Assembly (NCBI GenBank): GCA_964476625.1
Contig: CAYZBJ010000012.1
Span: 1-64,000 of the forward strand
DNA: 64,000 nucleotides
From: JAMLIN01 sp964476625
Lineage (GTDB): Bacteria; Pseudomonadota; Gammaproteobacteria; Burkholderiales; Burkholderiaceae_E
Direction of reading: 5' to 3'
Shown here one piece after another: positions 42,864-51,477 of this stretch. The notes under the pieces were generated by a model. It was not told the origin of the DNA. It saw only the letters and a list, made by a program, of their open reading frames with translations, and made no database searches. A program made the position numbers and the translations under genes. The first letter of the stretch is position 1. The number at the start of each line of letters is the position of its first letter.

Positions 42864-43751
42864 TCATTCGTAGACCACCAGGACACGCGCCTCGATGCTC
42901 TCGCGCAGTGGCGTCTCGGGCGGGACCGGCAGGTCGAAGGCGGCATGCGGGGTGAAGCGCGCGATGCCATCGGTGCGCGAATCGTACTGCTTGAAGACCA
43001 GCGCTTCGTCCGGCGCCAGCGCCGATGCGAAGGACCAGCGGTGCTGCGGCGAATGGCGCAGCAGGTAGATCTCGCCGGTGCGGTTCGCGTAGCGCACTTC
43101 GCCGGCGACGAGGTCGGCCGCGGTGACGCTGGCGGCATCGCATAGCGCAAGGGGTGTATCGAGCACCGGGTGCCGGGTCGGGCGCCAGATGTTCACGATC
43201 GCATGGCGGCGCACCGCGAGCAGTTCGTCGGGATCGGTGACGACGAGCGCGAGCCGACGCTGCCCCGATGCCTCGGTGTAGTCATTGTGGACCCGGCCGT
43301 TGGCGGCCACCGGGCCGCCGCCGCTGCGGCGCCCGAAACCGAGCTCGGGCCGATCCGGTTCGCGGCGGCGGACCAGGTGGTCGAACACATGCGCCCGGCT
43401 CCCGCCGGTTGCCGCCCGCGCGATCTCCGCGATCTCGGGGTAGTAGGTTGCGCGCACCGCGTCGTCGTCGAGGAAGTCCCGCATCGAGGACGGCGCATGC
43501 CAGAGCTCGAAGCCCTCGCGATCGATGTGCGGTCGCGTCGCGCGCCGACGGATGTCCTCGATCCGCACCGGATGCGCATCATGGACGCTGTTCTCCCAGG
43601 GCACGCCGGGGGCCGGCTCGCAGGCGTAGCTGATCGGCCGGACCGATGTGGGATGCAGGTAGCTCAGCCAGCCGAGCACGGAGCCGCTGTCGCTGGGCAG
43701 CGGGGTGTGGATGCCGTGGAAGCGATGGTGAGGACCGAGTGCAAGGGTCAT
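42864..43751 (-). CDS. CmcJ/NvfI family oxidoreductase
   Basis: A 295-aa protein of the CmcJ/NvfI (AsaB-like) family, related to Fe(II)/2-oxoglutarate dioxygenases. It has the core RVHNDYTEASGQRRL (about 152-166; His and Asp are the likely metal ligands) and IVNIWRPTRHPVLDTPLALCDA. The start at 43751 follows GCAGGAGAACCC. Members act in cephamycin methoxylation and fungal natural-product tailoring; here it heads an operon with an isomerase and an MFS carrier. Confidence 0.87.
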   Translation of the reverse strand: MTLALGPHHRFHGIHTPLPSDSGSVLGWLSYLHPTSVRPISYACEPAPGVPWENSVHDAHPVRIEDIRRRATRPHIDREGFELWHAPSSMRDFLDDDAVRATYYPEIAEIARAATGGSRAHVFDHLVRRREPDRPELGFGRRSGGGPVAANGRVHNDYTEASGQRRLALVVTDPDELLAVRRHAIVNIWRPTRHPVLDTPLALCDAASVTAADLVAGEVRYANRTGEIYLLRHSPQHRWSFASALAPDEALVFKQYDSRTDGIARFTPHAAFDLPVPPETPLRESIEARVLVVYE

Positions 43752-43951
43752 CCGGGTTCTCCTGCCGGCCATGGCCCGGCCGTCGACGAGGCTCCATTGG
43801 ACCGCTCCCGGGCGAGGCCGCTCAAACGATATCTGCGCGTCGAATCGATGCGCGCCGGGAATGCGAGCGGCGGGCGATGGCAGGGGAGACGCCGTCGGCG
43901 GCGGGGCGGGGTGGACGGAGGCTGCCCCGGCGATCAGGGCCGGGCCCGGGG

Positions 43952-45193
43952 TCAGCCTGCCGCTTGCGCAACCGCCCGGGCCGGTATCGGCCCGGAGAGC
44001 GCCATTGCGCCGGCGCCGGCGATCGCCAGCGCGCCGGCGGCGACGAAGGCGCCGAGATAACTCTGCTGCGCGGACTGGAGCACACCCATGATGCTGGGCC
44101 CGAACAGGACACCGAAGGTGGTGACCACTCGCGTCAGGCCGTAGAGCCGCGCATAGGCTGGTGTGCCGAAGGCTTCGGCGACCAGCAGCGACTGGAGGGT
44201 GACGAAGTTGCCGATGGTTGCGCCGAACAGCACGATGCCGGCGAACAGGGCGGCATCGCTGTCGGCCATGCCGATGCCGGCGAGCGCGATCCCCTGGGTC
44301 ACGAGCAGCAGCATCACGAAGGCGTGGTTCGACATGCGCGCGAGCAGCCAGATCGCCACGAAGCGGGCGGCCACGCTGGCACCGGCCATCACGGCGATCG
44401 CCGCGCCGGCGCGCGCCGCATCGGGCTCGCGCAGCATGACCAGGTTGAACAGATGGGTCTGGCCGCCGACGGTGGCGGCCATCCCGAGCAGGAAGGCCGC
44501 GCACGCCGCCCAGTAGTAGCGGCTGCGCAATGCGGCGGCGAACACCGCATCGCCGTCGATAGGCGATGCCGGCTTCGGTGCGACGTCGCCGCCGCCGACC
44601 GGGGCCATGCCGATGTCGGCCGGCCAGGAACGCAGGACCAGCCAGGTCAGCGGGAGGATGCCGAGCGCCATGAGGGCGGCCAGCCAGGGGCTCGCGCCGT
44701 CGAAGCCGAGCGCTGCGATCAGCATGGCCACCGGTGGCGTGAGCACGATCGCACCGACCGAATTTCCGGTCGAGGCGATCGTCATCGCGGTGCTGCGCCC
44801 GGTGAGGAACCAGCGCGCTACCAGCGTCGTGCCGGGCAGGAGCGCCGCGCCGCCGAAGCCGATGCCGAGCACGATATGGAAGGCGAACAGGCGCGTCAGG
44901 GTGTCGATCCAGGGCACGGCGAGCAGGGCGGCCACCATGAGGGCCGTACCGCCGCTCATCACGACGCGCACATCGTGGCGGTCGACCAGTCGGCCGACGG
45001 CGAAGGAGACCAGACCCGCCGAAGCCATGAAGGTGCTCGACGCGAACGAAGCTTCCTCGATGCTGAAGCGGCCGCTGGCAACGAAGGCGTGGAGGTAGAC
45101 CGACAGGCAGTAGATCGTCAGGCCCGAGGCGACGGTGAAGATGACGAAGACCGCCGCGACGATGGCCCAGGGACGGGAGACAGGCGCGCGCAT
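43952..45193 (-). CDS. MFS transporter
   Basis: A 413-aa twelve-helix MFS carrier (start TM1 IVAAVFVIFTVASGLTIYCL). The cytoplasmic loop motif VGRLVDRHDVRVV (about 65-77) replaces motif A. Start at 45193 is tentative: no clear ribosome-binding site, and an in-frame upstream start exists at 45268. It lies 200 bases upstream of the CmcJ gene in the same direction and may be a separate unit. Substrate unknown. Confidence 0.85.
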   Translation of the reverse strand: MRAPVSRPWAIVAAVFVIFTVASGLTIYCLSVYLHAFVASGRFSIEEASFASSTFMASAGLVSFAVGRLVDRHDVRVVMSGGTALMVAALLAVPWIDTLTRLFAFHIVLGIGFGGAALLPGTTLVARWFLTGRSTAMTIASTGNSVGAIVLTPPVAMLIAALGFDGASPWLAALMALGILPLTWLVLRSWPADIGMAPVGGGDVAPKPASPIDGDAVFAAALRSRYYWAACAAFLLGMAATVGGQTHLFNLVMLREPDAARAGAAIAVMAGASVAARFVAIWLLARMSNHAFVMLLLVTQGIALAGIGMADSDAALFAGIVLFGATIGNFVTLQSLLVAEAFGTPAYARLYGLTRVVTTFGVLFGPSIMGVLQSAQQSYLGAFVAAGALAIAGAGAMALSGPIPARAVAQAAG

Positions 45194-45349
45194 CGCGACG
45201 AGGATGCCACATGCGGCAGCCTGGCGCCGGACGCCGCCGGTCGCGCGCCAGGCTGGTCGCGCAATCACCCGGCCGTTACGCGGGTCCGGCCACCGCGGCT
45301 ATCATCGGCCGGACCCGACCGCACAGATCGCACGACTGGAGACAAACCG

Positions 45350-45766
45350 ATGGGACCGTTGATCCGCTACCAGAACCCCGCCTCGCTCGCTACGCCGAGC
45401 GGCTTTTCCCATGTCACCGATGCGCCGGGCGACCGGCTGGTCTTCGTTTCCGGCCAGGTCGCCTACGATGCGCAGGGCCGCACCGTCGGCGTCGGCGACA
45501 TGGCCGCCCAGACCCGGCAGGTCCTGCACAATCTCGGGCAGGCGCTGGAGGCCGCCGACTCCGACTTCGCGCATGTCCTCAAGTTCACCTTCTTCGTGCG
45601 CAACATGAACGCCGATGCGATCGCGCAGATCCGCGAGGTGCGCAAGGAGTTCCTCGACGAGCGCCGCCTGCCGGCGAGCACGATGGTCGGCGTCGCGGCG
45701 CTCGCCAAGGACGATCTCCTGCTCGAGGTCGAGGCCTACGCGATCCGCCGGGGCGCCGATTCCTGA
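45350..45766 (+). CDS. RidA family (YjgF/YER057c) protein
   Basis: A 138-aa RidA-like trimer-forming protein. It has VFVSGQVAYDAQGRTVG (about 27-43), the QTRQVLHNL helix and the C-terminal ASTMVGVAALAKDDLLLEVEAYA, with the substrate-binding Arg near 102 replaced by LPASTMVG pattern. RidA deaminates reactive enamines/imines; some relatives serve in catabolism. ACTGGAGACAAACC precedes the ATG. It is divergent from the MFS gene. Confidence 0.9.
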   Translation: MGPLIRYQNPASLATPSGFSHVTDAPGDRLVFVSGQVAYDAQGRTVGVGDMAAQTRQVLHNLGQALEAADSDFAHVLKFTFFVRNMNADAIAQIREVRKEFLDERRLPASTMVGVAALAKDDLLLEVEAYAIRRGADS

Positions 45767-45808
45767 TCCCATCGGATCACTGGACCATCGGCCCACCAGG
45801 TGATCGGT

Positions 45809-47029
45809 TCAGGCGGCCGGCGCGGGCGTTTCGGCAGCGCGGCGCCGGGCGCGCAATCCGAAGGCGAGGACTGCGGCAGCCATCGCGGTGGTGATCACCA
45901 GGCCGAGCGCGCCGACCGGCGCCATCGGCAGGGCCCCGGCGATCCCGGCGCCTGCGCCGGCCATCGCCATCTGCAGGAAGCCGAGCAGCGACGAGGCCTG
46001 CCCGGCCCGGCTGCCCACGGGGCCCAGGGCCACCGCGGTGCCGACCGGGTTGGCCACGCCCATGCCGAGCAGGAAGAGGCACAAGGCGGCGGTATAGCCG
46101 GCGAGCGTCGCCATGCCGAGCGCTTCGAGTCCGAGCATGGCGATGCCGCCCGCCAGCCCGGTCGCCAGGCCACCCTGGAGAGTTCGTTCGGCACCGAAGT
46201 GCGCCGCGAGCCGCGGCGCGGCCGCGCCGGCGGCGAACACCACGATGACCGTGCCGGCGAAGAACCAGCCGAACTGCTGCGGATCGAGGCCGTGCTCGAT
46301 CATCAGGATCCGCGGTGAAGCGGCGAAGACCGCGTACAGCGAACCGAGCGTGAGCGCGATGGCGAGCGCGGGCAGGATGAAAGCCCGCTCGAACGACAGG
46401 CTGCGATAGTCGCGCGCGATGGCGAGCGGCGACAGGGCGCGTCGCTGCGACGGCGGCAGCGTCTCGCCGACTCGCAGGGCGAAGCCGAGCGCGGCCAGTG
46501 CGGTGGCGATAGCAACGGCAACGAAGATCGAGCGCCAGCCCAGCGTGGTCTCGAGCACGCCGCCCAGCAGGGGCGAGAAGCCGGGCGCGGCGGCCATGAC
46601 CACCATCACCAGCGACATCACCCGGGTCAGCGCCTCGCCGTCGAAGCGATCGCGGGCGATCGCCCGGGCAAGCACCGATGTGGCGGCCGCACCGATCGAC
46701 TGCACCACGCGGCCGGCGAGCAGATCGGGGAAGCTCGGCGCAATCGCGCAGATGATCGAGCCGGCGATGACCAGCGCCATCCCGGCCATCGCCACCGGCT
46801 GGCGGCCGTAGCGATCCGACAGTGGACCGACGAAGAGCTGGGCGATCGCGAAGCCGAAGAAGAAGACGGTGAAGGTCGCGCCCATCGCTTCGACCGGCAT
46901 GTCGAGGCTGCGGGCGATGCCGGGGAAGGCCGGCAGCATGATGTTGGTCGACAGGGTGGCGAGGGCGGCCAGGGCCGCGAGCACCAGCATCAGGGACAGG
47001 GCCGGCCGGGAGTTGCCAGGGTTCGTCAT
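45809..47029 (-). CDS. Bcr/CflA-type MFS drug efflux transporter
   Basis: A 406-aa twelve-helix drug:H+ antiporter of the DHA1/Bcr group; motif A is GPLSDRYGRQPV (about 69-80). It is divergent from the TetR gene, the usual arrangement for a substrate-induced efflux pump. The ribosome-binding site is weak. Confidence 0.9.
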   Translation of the reverse strand: MTNPGNSRPALSLMLVLAALAALATLSTNIMLPAFPGIARSLDMPVEAMGATFTVFFFGFAIAQLFVGPLSDRYGRQPVAMAGMALVIAGSIICAIAPSFPDLLAGRVVQSIGAAATSVLARAIARDRFDGEALTRVMSLVMVVMAAAPGFSPLLGGVLETTLGWRSIFVAVAIATALAALGFALRVGETLPPSQRRALSPLAIARDYRSLSFERAFILPALAIALTLGSLYAVFAASPRILMIEHGLDPQQFGWFFAGTVIVVFAAGAAAPRLAAHFGAERTLQGGLATGLAGGIAMLGLEALGMATLAGYTAALCLFLLGMGVANPVGTAVALGPVGSRAGQASSLLGFLQMAMAGAGAGIAGALPMAPVGALGLVITTAMAAAVLAFGLRARRRAAETPAPAA

Positions 47030-47046
47030 GCGGGTTCCATCGTTAT

Positions 47047-47086
47047 ATGATGAGTGTCATCATTGTTTATAAATGTCGATCGACAT
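47047..47086. promoter_or_regulatory. Two palindromes between the efflux and tetR genes
   Basis: ATGATGA-GTG-TCATCAT (47047-47063, perfect 7-bp arms) and ATGTCGATCGACAT (47073-47086, a perfect 14-bp palindrome) lie in the AT-rich divergent spacer. TTGACA (47095-47100, minus strand) is a candidate -35 near them. They are plausible TetR operators. Confidence 0.6.
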
Positions 47087-47125
47087 GAATAATCTGTCAA
47101 GAGGCTGGTGTCGGAGGCGCACGAC

Positions 47126-47704
47126 ATGAAGGTGAGCAAGGCACAGGCGCAGGCGAACCGGCAGCGGATCATCGAGGTGGCCGCCGAGCTGTTCCGGGAA
47201 CGAGGCTTCGACGGCATCGGGGTCAATGACCTGATGCAGGCCGCCGGCCTGACCCGCGGCGGCTTCTACGGCCACTTCGAATCGAAGGAGGACCTGGCGC
47301 GGCAGGCGAGCGAGGCGGCGCTCGCCGCCAATGCGGCGCACTGGTCGCGCGTCGTCGAGCGGGCGGAGAACCCCCTGGCCGAGCTGGTCGCCTCCTACCT
47401 GTCGGATCGCCATCGCGATGCGCCCGGGCAGGGCTGTGCCCTGTCGGCGCTCGGCCCCGACGTGGCGCGCCATGGCGACGCCCTGCGCGGCATCTTCAGC
47501 GCCGGTATCGAGCGCATCGCCGGCATCGTGGCGTCGCAGTTGCCCGCGGGTGCGGGCGCCGGCGAGCAGCGCGAACGGGCGCTGGCGATGCTGGCGACCC
47601 TGATCGGCGCACTGGTGCTGTCGCGGGTGGCCGAAGACGAGGACCTGTCACGGGAGATCCGGGCGGCGGCGAGCGCCGCCATCCTCGACGACGGGCGCGC
47701 CTGA
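47126..47704 (+). CDS. TetR/AcrR family regulator
   Basis: A 192-aa regulator. The helix-turn-helix spans about 12-58 (IIEVAAELFRERGFDGIGVNDLMQAAGLTRGGFYGHF in parts), with the ligand domain behind it. ATG 47126 follows GGAGG; a GTG 18 bases earlier is also open. Divergent from the Bcr-type pump, it most likely represses that gene and itself through the palindromes at 47047-47086. Confidence 0.92.
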   Translation: MKVSKAQAQANRQRIIEVAAELFRERGFDGIGVNDLMQAAGLTRGGFYGHFESKEDLARQASEAALAANAAHWSRVVERAENPLAELVASYLSDRHRDAPGQGCALSALGPDVARHGDALRGIFSAGIERIAGIVASQLPAGAGAGEQRERALAMLATLIGALVLSRVAEDEDLSREIRAAASAAILDDGRA

Positions 47705-47724
47705 CCCGGCGCGGTCCTCGCTGG

Positions 47725-47757
47725 TCGGCCGATGCCGGCGCCGGCGCCGGCGGCCGA
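47725..47757. terminator. GC-rich hairpin between convergent genes
   Basis: TCGGCC and GGCCGA flank a repeated CCGGCG core between the tetR and enoyl-CoA hydratase stops; candidate bidirectional terminator without T run. Confidence 0.35.
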
Positions 47758-47762
47758 TGCGC

Positions 47763-48539
47763 TCAGGCGCCGCGCCAGACCGGCTTGCGTTTCTCGACGA
47801 AGGCCTTCAGGCCTTCCTTGCGGTCTTCCGATTCCAGTGCCGCCTGGGCGATCGGCATCTGCTTCTCCCAGCCTTCGGCGTCCGTCCAGGAACCGCTCTC
47901 GGACATGATGCGCTTGCTTGCGGCGAGCGCGGTCGGCCCGTTGGCGAGCAGCGATTCCGCCAGCTCGACTGCCGTGGCGAGCGCCTGGCCGGGCTCGACG
48001 ACCCGGTTGACCAGGCCCCAGCGTTCGAAGAACTCGGCATTCTTCAGCGCGCCGGACAGGGCGAGCTCCATCGCGATGTGGTACGGGATGCGGCGCGGCA
48101 GTCGGAACAGGCCGCCGCCGATCGCCACCACGTTGTGCCGGACTTCGGGCAGGCCCATCCGGGCGTTGCGTGCAGCGACGATCAGGTCGCACGACAGGCA
48201 GAGCTCGAGCCCGCCGCCGACGGCGACGCCTTCGACGGCTGCGATCAGCGGCTTGCGCGGCGGTTGCTTGAACACGCCGAAGCCACCGCGCGGCGGGCGC
48301 ACCCGGGCATCGCCGCGAGCGAGCGCCTTCAGGTCGGCACCCGCCGAGAAATCGCCGCCGGCGCCGGTGATGATGCCGACGAAGAGATCCTGCTCGTCGT
48401 CGAGCCGGTCCATGGCCGCGTTCATCTCGGCCGCCGTCTGTGAATCACAGGCGTTCTTCACCTCGGGCCGGTTCAGCGTAACGATCAGTACATGGCCGCG
48501 CTTCTCGGTCACTACGCGAGGGGGGGTCTGTTCGCTCAT
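47763..48539 (-). CDS. Enoyl-CoA hydratase/isomerase family protein
   Basis: A 258-aa crotonase. The oxyanion-hole motifs GGDFSAGADLKAL (about 60-72) and GVAVGGGLELCL (about 103-114) are present, with catalytic Glu at about 111 and the second near 132 (GLPEVRH). The fold and length suit hydration or isomerisation of a 2-enoyl-CoA. It is divergent from the MFS gene at 48641. Confidence 0.93.
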   Translation of the reverse strand: MSEQTPPRVVTEKRGHVLIVTLNRPEVKNACDSQTAAEMNAAMDRLDDEQDLFVGIITGAGGDFSAGADLKALARGDARVRPPRGGFGVFKQPPRKPLIAAVEGVAVGGGLELCLSCDLIVAARNARMGLPEVRHNVVAIGGGLFRLPRRIPYHIAMELALSGALKNAEFFERWGLVNRVVEPGQALATAVELAESLLANGPTALAASKRIMSESGSWTDAEGWEKQMPIAQAALESEDRKEGLKAFVEKRKPVWRGA

Positions 48540-48640
48540 GGTGCTTCCTGGTTTCCTGGAGTGCGAAGGTGAAGCCGCCGTCGGCCGGACAGACCTGCCC
48601 GGTGATCCGGTCGCTCACGTTCGATGGCGGGAATGATGCC

Positions 48641-49933
48641 ATGGCGTCGGTGTCGTCACGGCAGGGCGCGGCCTCGAGCAGCAAGCCCCGACCTGCTCCA
48701 CAATTGGCGATGCCTTCGCCGACCCCGACCATGCCGGACACCGCCAGCGCGCCGGTGCCCGTGCTCGCCATCATCGCGCTCTCGCTCGCGGCGCTCGCCA
48801 GCGGCGCCTCGCTGCGGGTGACCGACGCGATGCTGCCGCGCCTTGCCACCGAGTTCTCGATCACGCTCGGCGAGGCCTCGCAGGTGGTCACCGTCTTCGC
48901 CATTGCCTACGGCTTCGCCCAGCTGCTGTTCGGGCCACTCGGCGATCGCTTCGGCAAGTACCGGGTCATCGCCGCGGCCTGCGCGGCCTCGGCGCTGACG
49001 TCCGTGCTCTGCGGACTCGCATCCGGCCAAGCGAGCCTGCTCGCCGCCCGCCTCGTCGCCGGCGTGACCGCCGCCGCGGTGATCCCGCTGGCGATGGCCT
49101 GGATCGGCGACGTGGTGCCCTACGAACAGCGCCAGCCGGTGCTCGCGCGCTTCCTGATCGGGCAGATCAGCGGCTTCGCGCTCGGCAGCTGGGCCGGTGG
49201 GTTCGCCGCCGACCATCTCGCCTGGCGCACCCCCTTCTTCGTGCTCGGCGGCTTCTTCCTGCTGATGGCGCTGGTGCTCGGCCACGTCCAGCGCCGGCTG
49301 CCGGCGGCGGCCCTGCAACGCGCCCCGCGCGACTCGAAGCGGCCATCGACCGTCAGCGAGTTCAAGGCGGTGCTGGCCTCGCCCTGGGGGCGCATCGTGT
49401 TGCTGGCGGTCTTCCTCGAGGGGGGCAGCCTGTACGGCGTGCTGCCCTTCGTCGCCACGCACCTGCACGAGCGCTTCGGCCTGTCGCTGTCGAACGCCGG
49501 CGCCCTGGTGATGGTGTTCGCCGCCGGTGGCCTCGTGTTCGCGCTGGGAGCCAAGCGACTGGTGCAGCACATGCGCGAGCCGGTGCTGATTCGCAGCGGG
49601 GCGATCCTGATGACCACCACCCTGCTGCTGACGGCGTTCGCGCCCGCCTGGTGGTTGGCTCTGCCGGCCTGCCTGGTGATGGGCTTCGGCTACTACATGA
49701 TGCACAACACCTTGCAGGTGCAGGCGACCCAGATGGCGCCCGAGCGCCGTGGCGCCGCGGTGGCGGCCTTCGCCGGCGCGTTCTTCCTCGGCCAGTCGGT
49801 CGGGGTGGGGATCGCGGGCCTGTTGGTGGAATCGGCCGGCACCACCTGGGTGCTCGCCGCCGGCGGCGTGGCGGTTGCCTTGTGCGCCTGGAACTTCAAT
49901 CGGCAGCGCCGCCGCTTCAGCACGGATGCCTGA
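48641..49933 (+). CDS. MFS transporter (DHA1-like)
   Basis: A 430-aa (from 48641) twelve-helix MFS carrier; motif A is GPLGDRFGKYRVI (about 93-105). The first 30 residues before TM1 are Ala/Pro/Ser-rich and the start is uncertain: ATGs at 48569, 48641, 48710 and 48731 are all in frame. It is divergent from the enoyl-CoA hydratase gene. Confidence 0.87.
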   Translation: MASVSSRQGAASSSKPRPAPQLAMPSPTPTMPDTASAPVPVLAIIALSLAALASGASLRVTDAMLPRLATEFSITLGEASQVVTVFAIAYGFAQLLFGPLGDRFGKYRVIAAACAASALTSVLCGLASGQASLLAARLVAGVTAAAVIPLAMAWIGDVVPYEQRQPVLARFLIGQISGFALGSWAGGFAADHLAWRTPFFVLGGFFLLMALVLGHVQRRLPAAALQRAPRDSKRPSTVSEFKAVLASPWGRIVLLAVFLEGGSLYGVLPFVATHLHERFGLSLSNAGALVMVFAAGGLVFALGAKRLVQHMREPVLIRSGAILMTTTLLLTAFAPAWWLALPACLVMGFGYYMMHNTLQVQATQMAPERRGAAVAAFAGAFFLGQSVGVGIAGLLVESAGTTWVLAAGGVAVALCAWNFNRQRRRFSTDA

Positions 49934-50021
49934 TCGGGCGATCCGCGACTGCCGCAGTCTCGAATCGAGCGCTGTTTCCGACCCCCGTTGTTTCCGCCTC
50001 ATTTGGGTGATAGATTCCGGG

Positions 50022-50039
50022 CAGTTACTTACGTAACTG
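50022..50039. promoter_or_regulatory. Palindrome before the CoA transferase operon
   Basis: CAGTTAC-TTAC-GTAACTG is a perfect 7-bp inverted repeat with a four-base centre, 29 bases before the start codon. It is well placed for an operator of the 50068-55417 operon; no regulator gene is adjacent. Confidence 0.5.
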
Positions 50040-50067
50040 AACAAATACAAGACTGGGGACGGAATCC

Positions 50068-51477
50068 ATGGACCAGGATCAGGCAAGCTTGCAGGCGTAC
50101 CGCCTGTTGCTTTCGCGCATTGGCCTTCCCGAGGAGGGTGGCGATGGGCCGGTGAGCTTCACCGGGTCCGACCCGGCGGTGCCCAGCAGGCTGCGCTACG
50201 CCGCGGCGACCGCTTCAGCCATCGCCGCGCAGGCCACGGCGATTGCAACGATCTGGCGGATGCGTTCCGGTCGCGGCCAATCGGTCTGCGTCGATCTTCC
50301 GCGGGCTGCCAATCTCGGCTTGCGCACTTTGCAGAACATGCGCCAGAACGGCCATGGGTTCACCGTGGGCAGCCTGACGCGGGCGGCGAATTTCTTCCGG
50401 ACCCGGGACGACCGGCAGATCTATCTGCTGCGCAATACCGGCCGGCTCAACATCACCACCGACCTGATCGGCCTGCTCCGGTGCGAGAACACCACCGAGT
50501 CGCTCGCACAGGCGGTCGCCGGCTGGGATTCGCACGAACTCGAGGAGGCGCTGGCCGAGCGGAAGCTGCCGGGCGTTATCGCCCGTTCGCCGCAGGAGTG
50601 GCTGGCGCATCCGCAAGGTCGCCTCCTGGCTGACCAGCCCGGCGTCGAGATCGAGAAGATCGGCGACAGTGCGCCGGAACCTTTCGGGCCCGCCGAACGG
50701 CCGATGAGCGGGGTTCGGGTGCTGGATGCCTCGCACGTCATCGCGGGGCCTGCCACGGGGCGGATGCTGGCCGAGCACGGGGCGGATGTGCTGCATGTGA
50801 CGCCTCCCGGCGAACAGGAAATGATGCCCGTCGTGATGGACACCGGCTTCGGCAAGCGGGCCGCCTACATCGACCTGAACAAGGTCGAGGATGTCGAACA
50901 GCTGCGCCGGCTCGCCGCATCGGCCGACGTGTTCATCCAGTCGTGGCGTCCGGGATCGCTCGCCCGCAGGGGATTCTCCCCGGCGGACCTGGCGGCCATC
51001 CGGCCGGGTATCGTCTATGTGTCGATCAGCTGCTATGGCTACGAGGGGCCGTGGGCGCAGCGTGGCGGCTACGAACCGATCGGCCAGGTCGCCTGCGGTC
51101 TCTCGGTGACCGAAGGCACGATGCAGGCGCCGCGCAATGCCCCGACGGTCACCATGAACGACTACCTGACCGCCTATCTCGCCGCCTCCGGCGCGCTGGG
51201 CGCCCTGGTTCGTCGGGCCCGCGAGGGGGGCAGCTACCATGTCAAGACCTCGTTGACACAGGCGTCTATGTGGGTCCTGGGTTGCGGCGTCGTCTCGGAG
51301 ACGGAGGAGTTCCGCGATCTGCCCGCCTATGTCCCGAAACCCGGGGAGATCCTGCGCGTCGAGTCGGTGTTCGGGGAACTCGATCATGTCGCGCCGATCG
51401 CGCAGTTCTCCGAGACGCCCGCCCGCTGGGAGACTTCGCCGCAGCCGGCCGGATCCTCGGAGCCTCGATGGATCTGA
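50068..51477 (+). CDS. Family III (CaiB-like) CoA transferase with permuted domain order
   Basis: A 469-aa CoA transferase. The segment RVLDASHVIAGPATGRMLAEHGADVLHV, normally at the N-terminus of family III enzymes, begins only at about residue 215; the catalytic Asp is in TVTMNDYLTAYL (about 370). The first 200 residues instead resemble the usual C-terminal half (SGRGQSVCVDLPRAANL, then DRQIYLL and an RSPQEW helix). The enzyme moves CoA between carboxylic acids. It overlaps the ABC permease gene by 10 bases, so acid uptake and CoA activation are coupled. Confidence 0.88.
   Translation: MDQDQASLQAYRLLLSRIGLPEEGGDGPVSFTGSDPAVPSRLRYAAATASAIAAQATAIATIWRMRSGRGQSVCVDLPRAANLGLRTLQNMRQNGHGFTVGSLTRAANFFRTRDDRQIYLLRNTGRLNITTDLIGLLRCENTTESLAQAVAGWDSHELEEALAERKLPGVIARSPQEWLAHPQGRLLADQPGVEIEKIGDSAPEPFGPAERPMSGVRVLDASHVIAGPATGRMLAEHGADVLHVTPPGEQEMMPVVMDTGFGKRAAYIDLNKVEDVEQLRRLAASADVFIQSWRPGSLARRGFSPADLAAIRPGIVYVSISCYGYEGPWAQRGGYEPIGQVACGLSVTEGTMQAPRNAPTVTMNDYLTAYLAASGALGALVRRAREGGSYHVKTSLTQASMWVLGCGVVSETEEFRDLPAYVPKPGEILRVESVFGELDHVAPIAQFSETPARWETSPQPAGSSEPRWI

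Noticed and set aside
39914..42955. Long plus-strand open frame across the TSUP gene and the MFS/HCCA-isomerase genes
   Set aside because: It crosses several well-supported genes on both strands and its product is Arg/Gly/Glu-rich with no recognisable domain.
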